Below are positions 36,462-46,300 of a DNA stretch of 64,000 nucleotides, in pieces. The notes under the pieces were generated by a model. The model worked only from the letters and a program-made list of their open reading frames with translations, was not told the DNA's origin and did no database searches. The first letter of the stretch is position 1, and each line of letters begins with the position of its first letter. Source of the DNA: Penicillus capitatus (lineage: Eukaryota > Chlorophyta); NCBI GenBank assembly GCA_965649825.1, contig OZ287703.1, positions 930,001 to 994,000 of the forward strand. The letters are read 5' to 3'. Both the position numbers and the translations under genes were made by a program.

Positions 36462-37046
36462 ATGGTCATCGGGTCGTGCGTGCCCTGCACTAACGTTCTC
36501 GAGGCCATGTACCCTTTTTATCGATCGGGCGTCCTCGGTCAGTCGACGGCGGCGGAAATCGCAAGACGTCATTCGCTACACTACGGCGACGCGGTCTCAT
36601 CAAAGTAAACTCTTCTGTCATCTTCTCTACGTCGTTCTAACTAACCGTTTTCCTGTAGATTAAACCAAAACGCCAGGACGCTAACCCCGTTTACTGGCGT
36701 GACGAATCGACGAGCAGAGTGCTTCGTGTGCAACATCGTTGGTGACGATCCTTACGTTGCGCTTGGCTTCGAACATCTAGATATGGCCGTCGCTGCATTC
36801 AGGTAAGTGTATCTTGTGTATGCAGTTACTAAAGTGTGTTTATTTGCAGATATGCGATATACGCAGCAGCAAAGCTGACGGTTGGAGAGAGAGTCACTTC
36901 GATTGGAAAGCTCGTGGAGAGAGCAGGAGATGGCGACAGTGGTGCAAAGATACCTGGAACCGGTTCTGGAGAGCGACGAAATGCTAGTGGCCAACATGCC
37001 ACATCACGCGGTGATCGCGGTTGACTTGGGGGAGGCGCCGAAATAA
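36462..37046 (+). CDS. Uncharacterised small spliced gene 5' of the LINE
   Basis: Four exons (36462-36604, 36659-36802, 36850-36880, 36927-37046) join in frame to 145 residues; introns are 54, 47 and 46 nt. The second intron has a TACTAA branch-site match. The protein has a CVPC pair near residue 6, a CFVC pair near residue 70, and alternating helices (GFEHLDMAVAAFRYAIYAAAK). It ends in an acidic/hydrophobic tail reading VVQRYLEPVLE...VDLGEAPK. I recognise no family; the two CxxC pairs could bind one zinc. It may extend upstream. The stop lies 33 bp before the LINE target-site duplication, so the insertion is in its 3' flank or in an overlapping transcript. Confidence 0.5.
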
Positions 37047-37079
37047 CTTCGCGTCCTAGCTTGAGGTCGCTATTTCCCC

Positions 37080-37093
37080 TTCCAGTGCCTTAC
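37080..37093 (+). repeat. Left target-site duplication of the LINE
   Basis: TTCCAGTGCCTTAC, repeated exactly at 42590-42603. It is preceded by a pyrimidine tract (TATTTCCCC), so the TTCCAG part looks like a 3' splice site. Confidence 0.9.
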
Positions 37094-37102
37094 AATCTTC
37101 TG

Positions 37103-38677
37103 ATGGAACGTTCATCACCATCGCGAACGCGCGCAAAGCCGAAGGTCAAGGGCAGAAACAAGCCTCCAGACACCGCTCCGGCGGAACCACAACTTCCGCC
37201 TGACTTCCCAAAACGCCTGGCTTAGCGCGCAGCCCACGAGTCGGGCTTTCGACGGTTTGCCCGAGATAACGAAGCCTTCCTCCCGCTCCTAGACCAGGCC
37301 ACGCTGAAAGCTGTCACCTCGGCAGTGCACCAGCCGGACTGGCTGATTTCGAAAGCAGAGCTGCCCTCGCTTGATAGCGAAGTGCTGCTAGGAGCTCTTC
37401 AACAGTATCTCCGCAGCTATCAAGACACTGACTCGAAGTGGGAAGCGGAACAAGACCAGACGTCAGAGGAGGATGAAGAGGACAAAATGAGTGGAATCTC
37501 GACGCACACCGCAAAGAGCCCCCAGGGCCCGACGGCCGCCCAGATGGAGGTCCCTGCCGAGCCCCAGCGCAACACGGCGGCACAGAAAGGAACCCCGTAC
37601 TACTCGTTTGGCAGCTGGTTAGGAGAAATACACACAGGCATGAAACTGGCAAGGGAAGCGCTTCAAAGCCAACTACGAATGCTCAACTCCATGGCGGACG
37701 GCCTTGAACCCTCGGACGCAGACATCAACAGCCTCACTCAGCTCGCCGCGGGAGCTCTAGGCACGATCAACGGGTTGGCAAGTGGCAGCGACCTCATGCT
37801 CGACCGCTACAAAGAATGCCGAGCCACAGCAGTCCCTCAGGCTGCCGCCGAAGCGCACCCAGAATCACACGCCGTAGGGGATCCCCCGCGCAGACGACCC
37901 CCTGCACCCCACTCTGGTAATCTGCTCTCTTACAAGGACGCCGCCACCGCCGCTTCAACGACATCCCCAACACCCCGGATTGATGACAATCGGTCCGAGA
38001 TGCTCCGCCGTCGTCGCGAAGTCTTCGGAGAGCTTAAAAAGGCCAACAGAGCAGATGAACGAGCCTTCCGGCTGCTCCAACCATCTAATCGTCTCCCGAT
38101 GGCACTCGGCCTGGTAGGCAAAGCCTTCCTGGAGGGCATCAAATGGAAATCGTCAGAAGACTCCCCAATTGAAGACATCAGAAAGGATCCGCGTGGAAAC
38201 TTCTACGTGCAAATCAAGCGTGCACAATTCAGACTCGTCACCAAAAGAGTTCAAGAAAACCGCAACGAAGAACAAAGCATCGATCTGCCATCTCTGGGCC
38301 CCACCCTCATTAAGGACCCCCGAAAATGTGAACGAGCCGGCTTGACACCGGCCGCCCTCACAAGAATTCACCAAGACTGGACCCTCGACCACGCCGCGGA
38401 GGAAATCTGGACATCCAACAAAGACAGATGGCAGCTAGGTCCCAACGCAACCCGCCAAGACCATATCATCCTGGAGCGTCGCCTCGCTCGCAGAGACCCG
38501 AACTCAGAAGACCCCTCGGTCCGAATCCCAAGTCAAACAATCAAGATCTGGCTCTCAAAAGAACTGGCCGCCCGGATCGAACGAGACGGTTGCGCCGTCA
38601 GATTCGACTACCAGATTCATGAGGTCCGGCGCTTCGAGGACACAACAGGTCGCCAACAGGCGACCCGCTCATTATGA
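37103..38677 (+). pseudogene. LINE ORF1 (gag-like) with one in-frame amber codon
   Basis: The first ATG of the element (37103) is in the same frame as the long open stretch to 38677, but the frame is broken once by TAG at 37223-37225. Without the stop it would have 524 codons. The short upstream part is basic (RTRAKPKVKGRNK). The middle has an acidic/Pro-rich linker and a coil-forming region. The C-terminal part from about 38000 resembles the ORF1 of Tad-type LINEs in pattern (IWLSKELAARI, YQIHEVRRFE), which normally precedes zinc knuckles. No CCHC motif follows here. ORF1 should form the RNA-binding ribonucleoprotein particle. Readthrough, internal initiation or simple decay are all possible. 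Its stop overlaps the ORF2 start (ATGA). Confidence 0.8.
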
Positions 38678-41600
38678 GCAGCACATCCTCAGCCGACACA
38701 GATCTCAGCCGTGATCACCCGCAAAGCATCCAGTCGCAGCTCCCCCCTCAATGGACTCATTGGCAGATAAATATGCATGGATCGCAACAAGCCATGGACA
38801 TCCTTTCAAAGCACATCTCAGAGGAAGCAGTTGAAATAATCAGCGTCTCCGACCCAGCTTGGGTACTTCGAAGAGGTTGGGCCCCGCCGGGCTATGTCTC
38901 AATTCGTCCGCAGATTCAAGAGGAAGATGACGTTTTAGCGCTCCTCCTCATCAAGGCCAACCTGTCTTTCAAGACCCTCTTCTTGCCTGACGCCCGAGTC
39001 GCTGGTGTTGTACTTAAGTCAAACCGAAAGGACTGGTTCTTCCTTTCAGTATACATTCAACCAAACACCGGCATGGGTTTTGAAACAATTTCCACGCTGC
39101 TGCGAAACACACACAACTCGCAACAAACATGGTTCATCGCCGGAGATTTTAACTCAAGACACCCACGTTGGGGCCCGGAGGACACTCCTGAAACCAACAA
39201 GGCAGCAGGCATTCTGGATCTCTGTGATGACTTTCACCTCGCAATTCTCAACGAGTACCCCTGCCCCCCTACTTTCCGATCGCCAAACGGTCAAAGCTGG
39301 ATCGATCTGACTCTCTGTTCCCAAAACTTGGCTGAATCATCGACGTGGACGGTCAGAGAAGATCTCATCTCGCTCTCGGACCATCAGATTGTGGAAACCA
39401 AGTTATGGCACTGCAGTCGTCCCCCCAAAAACGCATCCAGACAGAACTGGAGGAAGGCAGACTGGCCCGCCATCCGTAACTCCGTAAAGGAGGCGCTGGA
39501 AGGCTTCCCAGAAGCTACGCACTGGAGGACGCTCAACTCCAGCGAGGGCTTCGATAGTCACTCGAAATTGTTCATTGAACTGATCCAGGAGGCCGCCAGA
39601 CCACACGTGCCCCTCTCAGGAGCGCGAAAACCTAGGAAGCACTGGTGGAACGATGAGCTAGACCAGCTCTACAGGGTACTCAAAAGAGCCCTCCGCCGCA
39701 GAGAGAAACACAGAAGCCGTTTCGGTTGGACTCCAGACTGCCTTGAAGACGCAGTGTCCGACGCAAAAGCCCACCTCAAACATAACATTCGGAAGAACAA
39801 ACGCGAAGCCTGGAGGGAATTCCTATCCAGCAACTCTGGAACCCAGTCTGACATGTGGCAAACAGTCAAGAAAATCACCCAGGCACAAAAGCGCCCAACA
39901 CTGGACTTTGTGCAGAGCCAAAACGGCGAAATTCTCCATGACCCAGCAAATATCGCAGCGGCCTTGCAATCAAAGTTCTTCCCGACACCGGAAGACGTCT
40001 ATCAAGACAACCCATGCACATCAGCTACGCCCCTGCCCCGAATGCATATGGGTAATATTCCGCAGGTCTCCGAGATAGAAGCTAGGAAAGCCTTTGGCTG
40101 CGGCCGCCCCCTAGCGGCCCCTGGACCGGACGGCCTCCCCAAGGCAATCTTCCAGAGATGCATGCACAGTCTCAGTCCTCAACTCAAGGAACTCGCCTCA
40201 GCCAGCCTCCAGTTCGGCATATGCCCCCATCACTGGAAGCTCTCTCAAGTCATAGCCCTACACAAGGGGAACAACCCAGGAAATGAGGTCGGTAAACTAC
40301 GGCCCATCAGTCTCTTAAACACGCTGGCAAAAGGCATGGAGACTCTCGTGGCTGCACGTCTGAAGTACTGGTCAGAGAAAAACATGATTCTAGACCCCTC
40401 TCAGTTCGGTTTCAGACCCGGAAAAAGCACAACAGATGCCCTGCTCACCGCTTCGGATTGGATCGCAGAACAAATGCAAAATGGTGACATTGTGTACGGT
40501 GTTGCCCTGGATCTTGTCGCGGCTTTTGACTCCATAAGCCGGGCTTATCTGGTTCAGACGCTCATACGACTAGAAGCCCCCCCGTATCTGATCCACTGGT
40601 GCAGCTCCTTTCTACAGGACCGCAAAGCAGAACTGCAGATCTCCGACTCTATCTTCACTTCGTCGACACTCGCCGGCGTCCCACAGGGATCTCCCTTGAG
40701 CCCGCTGCTATTCATCCTAGGGATCAATGCGGCCCTGCAGATCCCAAAGGACACCGGGGTGCATCTACAGGCGTATGCAGACGACATCCTCCTCCTATGC
40801 AGCGCGAACTCGGAAGAATTGGCTCGTCACAAGGCTCAGAAGACCTTGGACCTACTGGTGGAATGGAGCCGCAAAGCTGGAATGCAGTTCTCAGAAAAGA
40901 AATGCCTGGCAATAAGATTCCAAGCAAAGGTCAGACGAGCAGAGATGCTCCCGTTGTATCTGGGTTCGGCCAAGCTTAGAGCAGTCAAAAGCTGCAGATA
41001 CTTAGGGATGATCCTGGATGAAAGACTCACTTGGAAACCGCACCTGCAATTTGCCCAACAGCGCGCCCGGGAACGTCTGGCAATCATCAGAAGGTTCTCA
41101 GCCAAGACCTGGGGCTTCTCACCGGAAGCCATGTGGCAACTCACAACCAAGGCCCTGGAACCTGCACTGTACTACGGGGCGGAAGCTCTAAGCCGCATAC
41201 AAAACTCCCCCCAACATCTGTCAATCCTCAACCGAGTCGTTCGCCAAGCTGGCCTCCTGATCTCGGGCTGCCTGAGAACGACCTCCTACGAAGCAGTGTT
41301 CGCCCTGGCTGGCCTCCTCCCGGCGCAAATGGAAATCAGACGCAGAATTCTCTACTGGCACCTCAAAAAGGACAGAGGGAAAATACCCCCGTTGGTCTCC
41401 GAACTGCACTCAGACAACCGCAAAGATCCTGGCCCACTCCGCCGCAGACTGACTGCCAGACAATGGCACCGGAACCTCGCAATCAAAGAGCAGCTGGAAC
41501 TTCCACCGATGAAGCTGTGCAGTTTTTCCCCAGAGCTGGCGGGCTTCCTGGAAGCAAATGTAGATGAAGATCATCGTCCAGAATGGATACTTGCAGTGGC

Positions 41601-42474
41601 AGAGGCAGATCTGAACCTCACAGACGGTACAAAAACGGCCATTGTCTGGCAGCTTACAGGGAGGCAGAAGATCGCAGGGAGAGGGGTTTTGGTTGCGCCA
41701 CATCAATCAATAAAGGCGGAGGTGTTGGCAAGCATCCGAGAAGGTCTATACTCCCTAAGTGATCTCCTTCATGAAGCAAGCGGCTCACAGTCCCTCGGTA
41801 TCATCGCACGGAGAAGCATATATCAACAAGAGCTTACATCTTCGTTCAACGTATGTAAGGACATGCACCTTATCCAACAGTGGTGGATCAAATGGACAAT
41901 GGCTGGAAACCAAGTGAAATGGTTCACACAAAGCTGGTCCCCAGGACGAAGCCCTTACCAAGCAGCTAAACTCTCAGCAGAACACATTCTGATGCAAGCA
42001 CGAAGGCTACCCCCTTCAGCGAAATACACAGCTCTCGGCTGGTGCAAAAGACACATCAGCTTCACCCTAAACAACTGGACACGAGAACAACTGGACAATG
42101 CTGATAAGGGAAGAGCAATCCTCGACCTAAACCCGCCGATGGGGAAAGGACATTTCCCCACAAGGAAACTCCAACGCACCGACGCCTCACGGGTCAATCA
42201 ATTCCTGGCAAACCATTTCCCGTCCAAGGCATATCTCAGCCGCTTTCACTGTACAGAAGACGTGGAGACGTGCGTATGTGGTCAAGAAGTAGAAGATAGA
42301 GATCACCTGCTTTACTCCTGCCCCCGCTTTCACCGACGAAGGATGATTTACGGACAGGAATCTCAGGCTGAAGCGGATCAATCACACCCCCTTTGGAATG
42401 CCCCCCACGCTCTGGCGGCTTTCCTAGAAGAAATCGCTCAGGATTGGCAGCAGCAAGGAAGGACATGGCACTGA
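38674..42474 (+). CDS. LINE ORF2: endonuclease-reverse transcriptase
   Basis: 1266 residues, uninterrupted. Residues about 30-240 form an AP-like endonuclease: INMHGSQQA at the first active-site strand, GDFNSRHPRWG near 156 and SDHQIVETK near 235. The usual QEP/SEP glutamate is replaced by Asp (SVSDPAW). The reverse transcriptase spans about 500-760, with FGFRPGKSTTDALL near 575, ALDLVAAFDS near 612, GVPQGSPLSPLLF near 670 and the catalytic YADD near 700. A region around 970-1030 (LTDGTK, KAEVLASIREGL) resembles RNase H but lacks clear later catalytic residues. A CxC-x7-H-x4-C knuckle lies near 1196. It carries out target-primed reverse transcription. The ATG overlaps the ORF1 stop as ATGA, implying coupled reinitiation. 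Confidence 0.95.
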   Translation: MSSTSSADTDLSRDHPQSIQSQLPPQWTHWQINMHGSQQAMDILSKHISEEAVEIISVSDPAWVLRRGWAPPGYVSIRPQIQEEDDVLALLLIKANLSFKTLFLPDARVAGVVLKSNRKDWFFLSVYIQPNTGMGFETISTLLRNTHNSQQTWFIAGDFNSRHPRWGPEDTPETNKAAGILDLCDDFHLAILNEYPCPPTFRSPNGQSWIDLTLCSQNLAESSTWTVREDLISLSDHQIVETKLWHCSRPPKNASRQNWRKADWPAIRNSVKEALEGFPEATHWRTLNSSEGFDSHSKLFIELIQEAARPHVPLSGARKPRKHWWNDELDQLYRVLKRALRRREKHRSRFGWTPDCLEDAVSDAKAHLKHNIRKNKREAWREFLSSNSGTQSDMWQTVKKITQAQKRPTLDFVQSQNGEILHDPANIAAALQSKFFPTPEDVYQDNPCTSATPLPRMHMGNIPQVSEIEARKAFGCGRPLAAPGPDGLPKAIFQRCMHSLSPQLKELASASLQFGICPHHWKLSQVIALHKGNNPGNEVGKLRPISLLNTLAKGMETLVAARLKYWSEKNMILDPSQFGFRPGKSTTDALLTASDWIAEQMQNGDIVYGVALDLVAAFDSISRAYLVQTLIRLEAPPYLIHWCSSFLQDRKAELQISDSIFTSSTLAGVPQGSPLSPLLFILGINAALQIPKDTGVHLQAYADDILLLCSANSEELARHKAQKTLDLLVEWSRKAGMQFSEKKCLAIRFQAKVRRAEMLPLYLGSAKLRAVKSCRYLGMILDERLTWKPHLQFAQQRARERLAIIRRFSAKTWGFSPEAMWQLTTKALEPALYYGAEALSRIQNSPQHLSILNRVVRQAGLLISGCLRTTSYEAVFALAGLLPAQMEIRRRILYWHLKKDRGKIPPLVSELHSDNRKDPGPLRRRLTARQWHRNLAIKEQLELPPMKLCSFSPELAGFLEANVDEDHRPEWILAVAEADLNLTDGTKTAIVWQLTGRQKIAGRGVLVAPHQSIKAEVLASIREGLYSLSDLLHEASGSQSLGIIARRSIYQQELTSSFNVCKDMHLIQQWWIKWTMAGNQVKWFTQSWSPGRSPYQAAKLSAEHILMQARRLPPSAKYTALGWCKRHISFTLNNWTREQLDNADKGRAILDLNPPMGKGHFPTRKLQRTDASRVNQFLANHFPSKAYLSRFHCTEDVETCVCGQEVEDRDHLLYSCPRFHRRRMIYGQESQAEADQSHPLWNAPHALAAFLEEIAQDWQQQGRTWH

Positions 42475-42589
42475 GATGGTCCCCGGCACGGGGCGACTGT
42501 ACCTCTGAACATTAGACTCAGCCCTCTCCTCTGATGTTTAACTTGAAAAGGGGATGTAAGAAGCGCCAATTTTATTTATTTATTATATA

Positions 42590-42603
42590 TTCCAGTGCCT
42601 TAC
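42590..42603 (+). repeat. Right target-site duplication of the LINE
   Basis: Exact copy of 37080-37093. It directly follows the T/A-rich LINE tail, so the CAG inside it is again preceded by a T-rich tract. Coding-like sequence (YETPF...) resumes immediately after it. Confidence 0.9.
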
Positions 42604-42681
42604 GAGACGCCGTTTTCGCGACGTTACCTGTCGACGCGGTCCATCGATCCGCAGGTGCCACTTGTGGGATCAGCAGAGGCA

Positions 42682-42968
42682 ATGGAGGTCGTGGAAGAAG
42701 AGATCGTTGCACTCGATATCGGTAATCGACGCGAAGGATCGTTCCAGTGTAACGCAAGGTAGTTCCCCTTCCAGTGACATCTGTCGGCAGAAGGGGTACC
42801 TCTTGTAAGCCCTTGCGGTTTGCATTGGCTACCGACCCGCCTCATCGGTCCAGCTTAACAAGCTATAGCCTATTACTACATTGCATCGATTTGATTACCA
42901 AGGATATTGAAAAGTTGATTGGTACTGATGATCGTTTACAAATTTCTCTCCTCTTACACGCTCGCTAG
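42682..42968 (+). CDS. Uncharacterised short spliced gene 3' of the LINE
   Basis: An ATG at 42682 opens an acidic stretch (MEVVEEEIVALDI), spliced over a 53-nt intron (42722-42774) to a frame ending at 42968, giving 77 residues. The open frame extends upstream without a stop through the right target-site duplication, so the true start may have been an upstream exon now separated by the LINE. The second exon has a helical segment (LITKDIEKLIG) that resembles EEIEQLIG in the next gene. No family recognised. Confidence 0.4.
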
Positions 42969-43352
42969 TAATCGTCGGAGAATAGGAATCATCTAAAGTA
43001 GTATAGAAACTTATTTGAATAAACTACGAGCCCCTCACATACCCTCCGGCAATGGACTGTAATCCATTCGACGTATTTCACACGACGCGGATCCTAAAGT
43101 CGTCTCCCGAAGGAGATTATCATTTCCGTCGAAATCCCCGTTAAAAGGGGAGCGTGGTGTGCACTTTTCGAAGAAAACCGTTACCTGTGCTTGACCGTCG
43201 CAACGTAAGACACCCACACGTTCAGCAAATAACTACTCTTAACTAAGCCGTGCCTAGAAATCGACAATATCGAAGCAAAACGAGCGTTTCGTCCACATAC
43301 GGACTTTATCACGAGTTGTTACTGAGATCGATATGAGAACCTCCTCTTGAAG

Positions 43353-46300
43353 ATGCCGACGAACGTGAACGATATCGACGACGTCCTGCGACGGCAGGCG
43401 CTCGAGCGCGCACTTTTCGCTTTCGAAACATCGAAGCCCAAGGCTTCTGGCGCCGGATTCGCTGCGGAAGGTCCGACAGACGTGTTCGGATTAGATTACC
43501 ACCACGACGACTATGCAATGAAAGCTCAACAACAGTCTCCCCATCATCGAGCATGGTACTAACATTCATCCGTTTCGTCCAGGACGTCCTTTAGGGGTGA
43601 CACCTATGCACAGGAAGCAACTCCCTTTAAGAGTTCCGTCACTCTTGCAATCGTCACCCACACTGAAGGAAGAGATCGAACAACTCATCGGAAACAAAAT
43701 AGAGACGACAGACAGACAAGGTCGCCTAGTCAGGAGTTACTCTTGAAAACAGCTGTTTACACTTTCCAGGCGACGTATTCACTTTATCCTTTCTTTTCAA
43801 GCACCGCGCTTCCGACCGGATCTCAATGCGGCTGATGCTTTGCCGGATGGAGCGACTCCTGCTCGAGGACGAGACCACCACATGTCCTCAGCAATTATCT
43901 TCCCTCGAAGTACTTTATCCCACTGTCTCAAACGAAGAGACCACAGATGCATCGACAGGCGGTTTACAAAGGCGCTCTGTTTTTAACACACGAACTCTCT
44001 GTCGGCTGTTACGAGAGAGGCGCCTTGCTTGCTTGTCTGTGGAATTACTACACGGCCTTCCTCGACACACGGCTCCAATCCCATCGCACCGATCTGAACG
44101 ACGCGACAAAGAAGATCCAGGACCTCGAACGCAAGAATAAGAGGTGCTGCTCTGGTGTCTGTCTCCGAGAGATCGGATGGTGGAGATTTAGACTGGAGTC
44201 ACGACTGGACTGGGTTTACGAAGCTAAACGCGAGATGGCAAACGTCACATTGGAAAACGAACGACTCCGTCGGGCGCTTTTCATCGCGGAAACGGAACGC
44301 GATTTCTTGATCCGCAAAGGAGATGAGGGACCGAAGCAGAATTTCGCAAGACAACGATGGGCTCTAGCCATTCGACTCATACAGAACAAGGAACAGATTA
44401 AGCAACTGAAAGTGCCGCGAGCCTGCATTGAGTTCTGCACGTGTAGCGTCGACACGCTCTCTGTTGTAGAAAGATATCAAACAATTGTCCGTCTGCGCGG
44501 CATATGCAGGCGAAACGGCGAAATGCCTTCACCAGCAAGTGCACACGTTCGGCGACAGTCCTTTTGACGCTGCTGCTGCCGACGTTCTTCAAGATTCACT
44601 CGATGGACTCCACGACATCACTGCGGTGAGCATTTTCATCACCTATTGCAAGAGCGTGTTTCTTTTCCGTGTGGCAGGTTTGTTCGAAGGCAGTCGATGA
44701 ACATCACGTCCTGCAAAACGAGACATTGCCTCACAGGGAGCTGGTCGGTGTATCGTGACGGAAGATTTGTTTCGGATGCTAAACGTTGCTGCCGTAGGCG
44801 GAAGGATTTTTTCATCGCTTTGGGAATTGTTCGGAGGAAAAGACACCGAGCTTGAAGACGCAGACACAGGAGCGCGTTTGTCCTCCGTGCGAATTGGAAC
44901 AGAGGATTGAGACGTTTCTCGTCGCCCAGGAAAACGAAATCGTCAGTACGTCACCCACCGAACCGTCCCAGCGCTAAATGTTTGACCCTTCTTTCAGCTG
45001 AACTCAAAGCGGCATGCCAATGTGAAAGGCCTCCTGCCACATTCGCATCGGAGAACGGCGACGTGAAGAGCGAAGCGACAAAAGAATCTGCTGCTGTTAT
45101 TCCAGTCACCGACAACATTAATGGCACAACGTCGACGTCGCTCTTTCCCGTCGACAACGAAGTCCGTTCAAATGCCAACGAGGGACAGAAGGAGAGCTGC
45201 AAGACAGAATTCAGATGCACTTCGCCTAAGACGCCGGGCCCCTTCCAGAACAAGAGCCATCCGTTTGTCCCGTCAAGCAGCAAAGAATCTGGCCACATTG
45301 AGCGAGGGTCCGCGCATGTCGATGGCTCAGATCGTGACGATTCGAGCGAGCATTGGAGGCAGAAATGCTCTCTGTTGGAAACGCGGATTCAGGAACTCGA
45401 GCAGAAACTCGAAAGCATTGCTGATAGAGATGGTCGCACTGTGGAAACGGAAAGGACGCCTGCACAGGCGCACCGCGTGCCATCGACGATAGCCGTGCGA
45501 AGAATGGAGGATAAGGACTGCCAGACAGATCCAGTTTCGTTTCTCTCGCCGCGAAGCCATCCAGCCAGAAAAACGAAAGCCGCCAAAACGATACAGGTGA
45601 TCAGAGCGCCCGATCTCCGACGCCGTCTGAGCTTCGCACCAGGCGGCCTATCGATCACATACATCGAGATTACGCGCAAAGCGGCTGGGAGACGGGAGTG
45701 ATGTCCCGAAGAGATCAGGCTCGGAAACGGACGGGAAAGGGAAGGACGCGACGGCCGAGAGAGACACGTGCGAAGCCAAGGCGGCTTTTGCATCGGGTCT
45801 GTTTATTCCGGCCGATGCGCGGCTGCTTGACATTCTCAAGAAACAAGGCAAAGCCCGTGTGCGTTCCAAGGAATGGCTCCTGAGATTCATCGACGATCTC
45901 TACAGGTTGAGCCAATCGGCCAAGAGATAAGCAACCGACAGCCTGCACACACTCTTGTCTGGTCTCGTAGGGCGAAGTGGCAGAACGATGAGCAACGGGT
46001 TCAGGGTGGCATGAGTGTTCAGTCGCTCGCCAACTTTATGTTCAAACACCTCAACGGTCCGTCTCAATGCGATGCAGCGCTCCTCGATGGATTGCTGAAT
46101 CTTTAGGGTACTACGGTGCGAAATCGCTCGTCAATGAATACAGTGCAAGTGTCGTGGCTTGCATCCATAAGTTTCATCGAGAGGACATCCGGGTGCAACT
46201 CTTCGGACACTTTCTCTCGGAGTTGTGGGACGCCGGGACACTTCATGTCTTTCTTCGCGGTTTTGGAAAACTGCTCGAACCGTCGCGTGTGGCGTGCATT

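Larger units (their letters stand above)
37094..42589 (+). mobile_element. Non-LTR retrotransposon (LINE), APE/RT type, Tad/R1-I-like
   Basis: A 5.5-kb element lies between 14-bp direct repeats. It has two ORFs, no LTRs, and a 3' UTR of about 115 bp ending in a TTTA-type simple tail next to the right duplication. ORF2 has an AP-like endonuclease, a reverse transcriptase, a degenerate RNase H-like segment and a CCHC knuckle, which together suggest the Tad, R1 or I group. The 5' UTR is only 9 bp, so the copy may be slightly 5' truncated. The perfect target-site duplication and one long intact ORF2 indicate a recent insertion. GC and codon use differ from the flanks (more CCC and GCC). Confidence 0.95.

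Noticed and set aside
37325-37327. GTG as start of LINE ORF1
   Set aside because: The frame extends upstream to an ATG at 37103, 10 bp after the target-site duplication; the GTG simply follows the amber codon.
45226-45890. Several minus-strand frames of 80-130 codons
   Set aside because: Shadows of the Ser-rich plus-strand exon of the flagellar-like gene.
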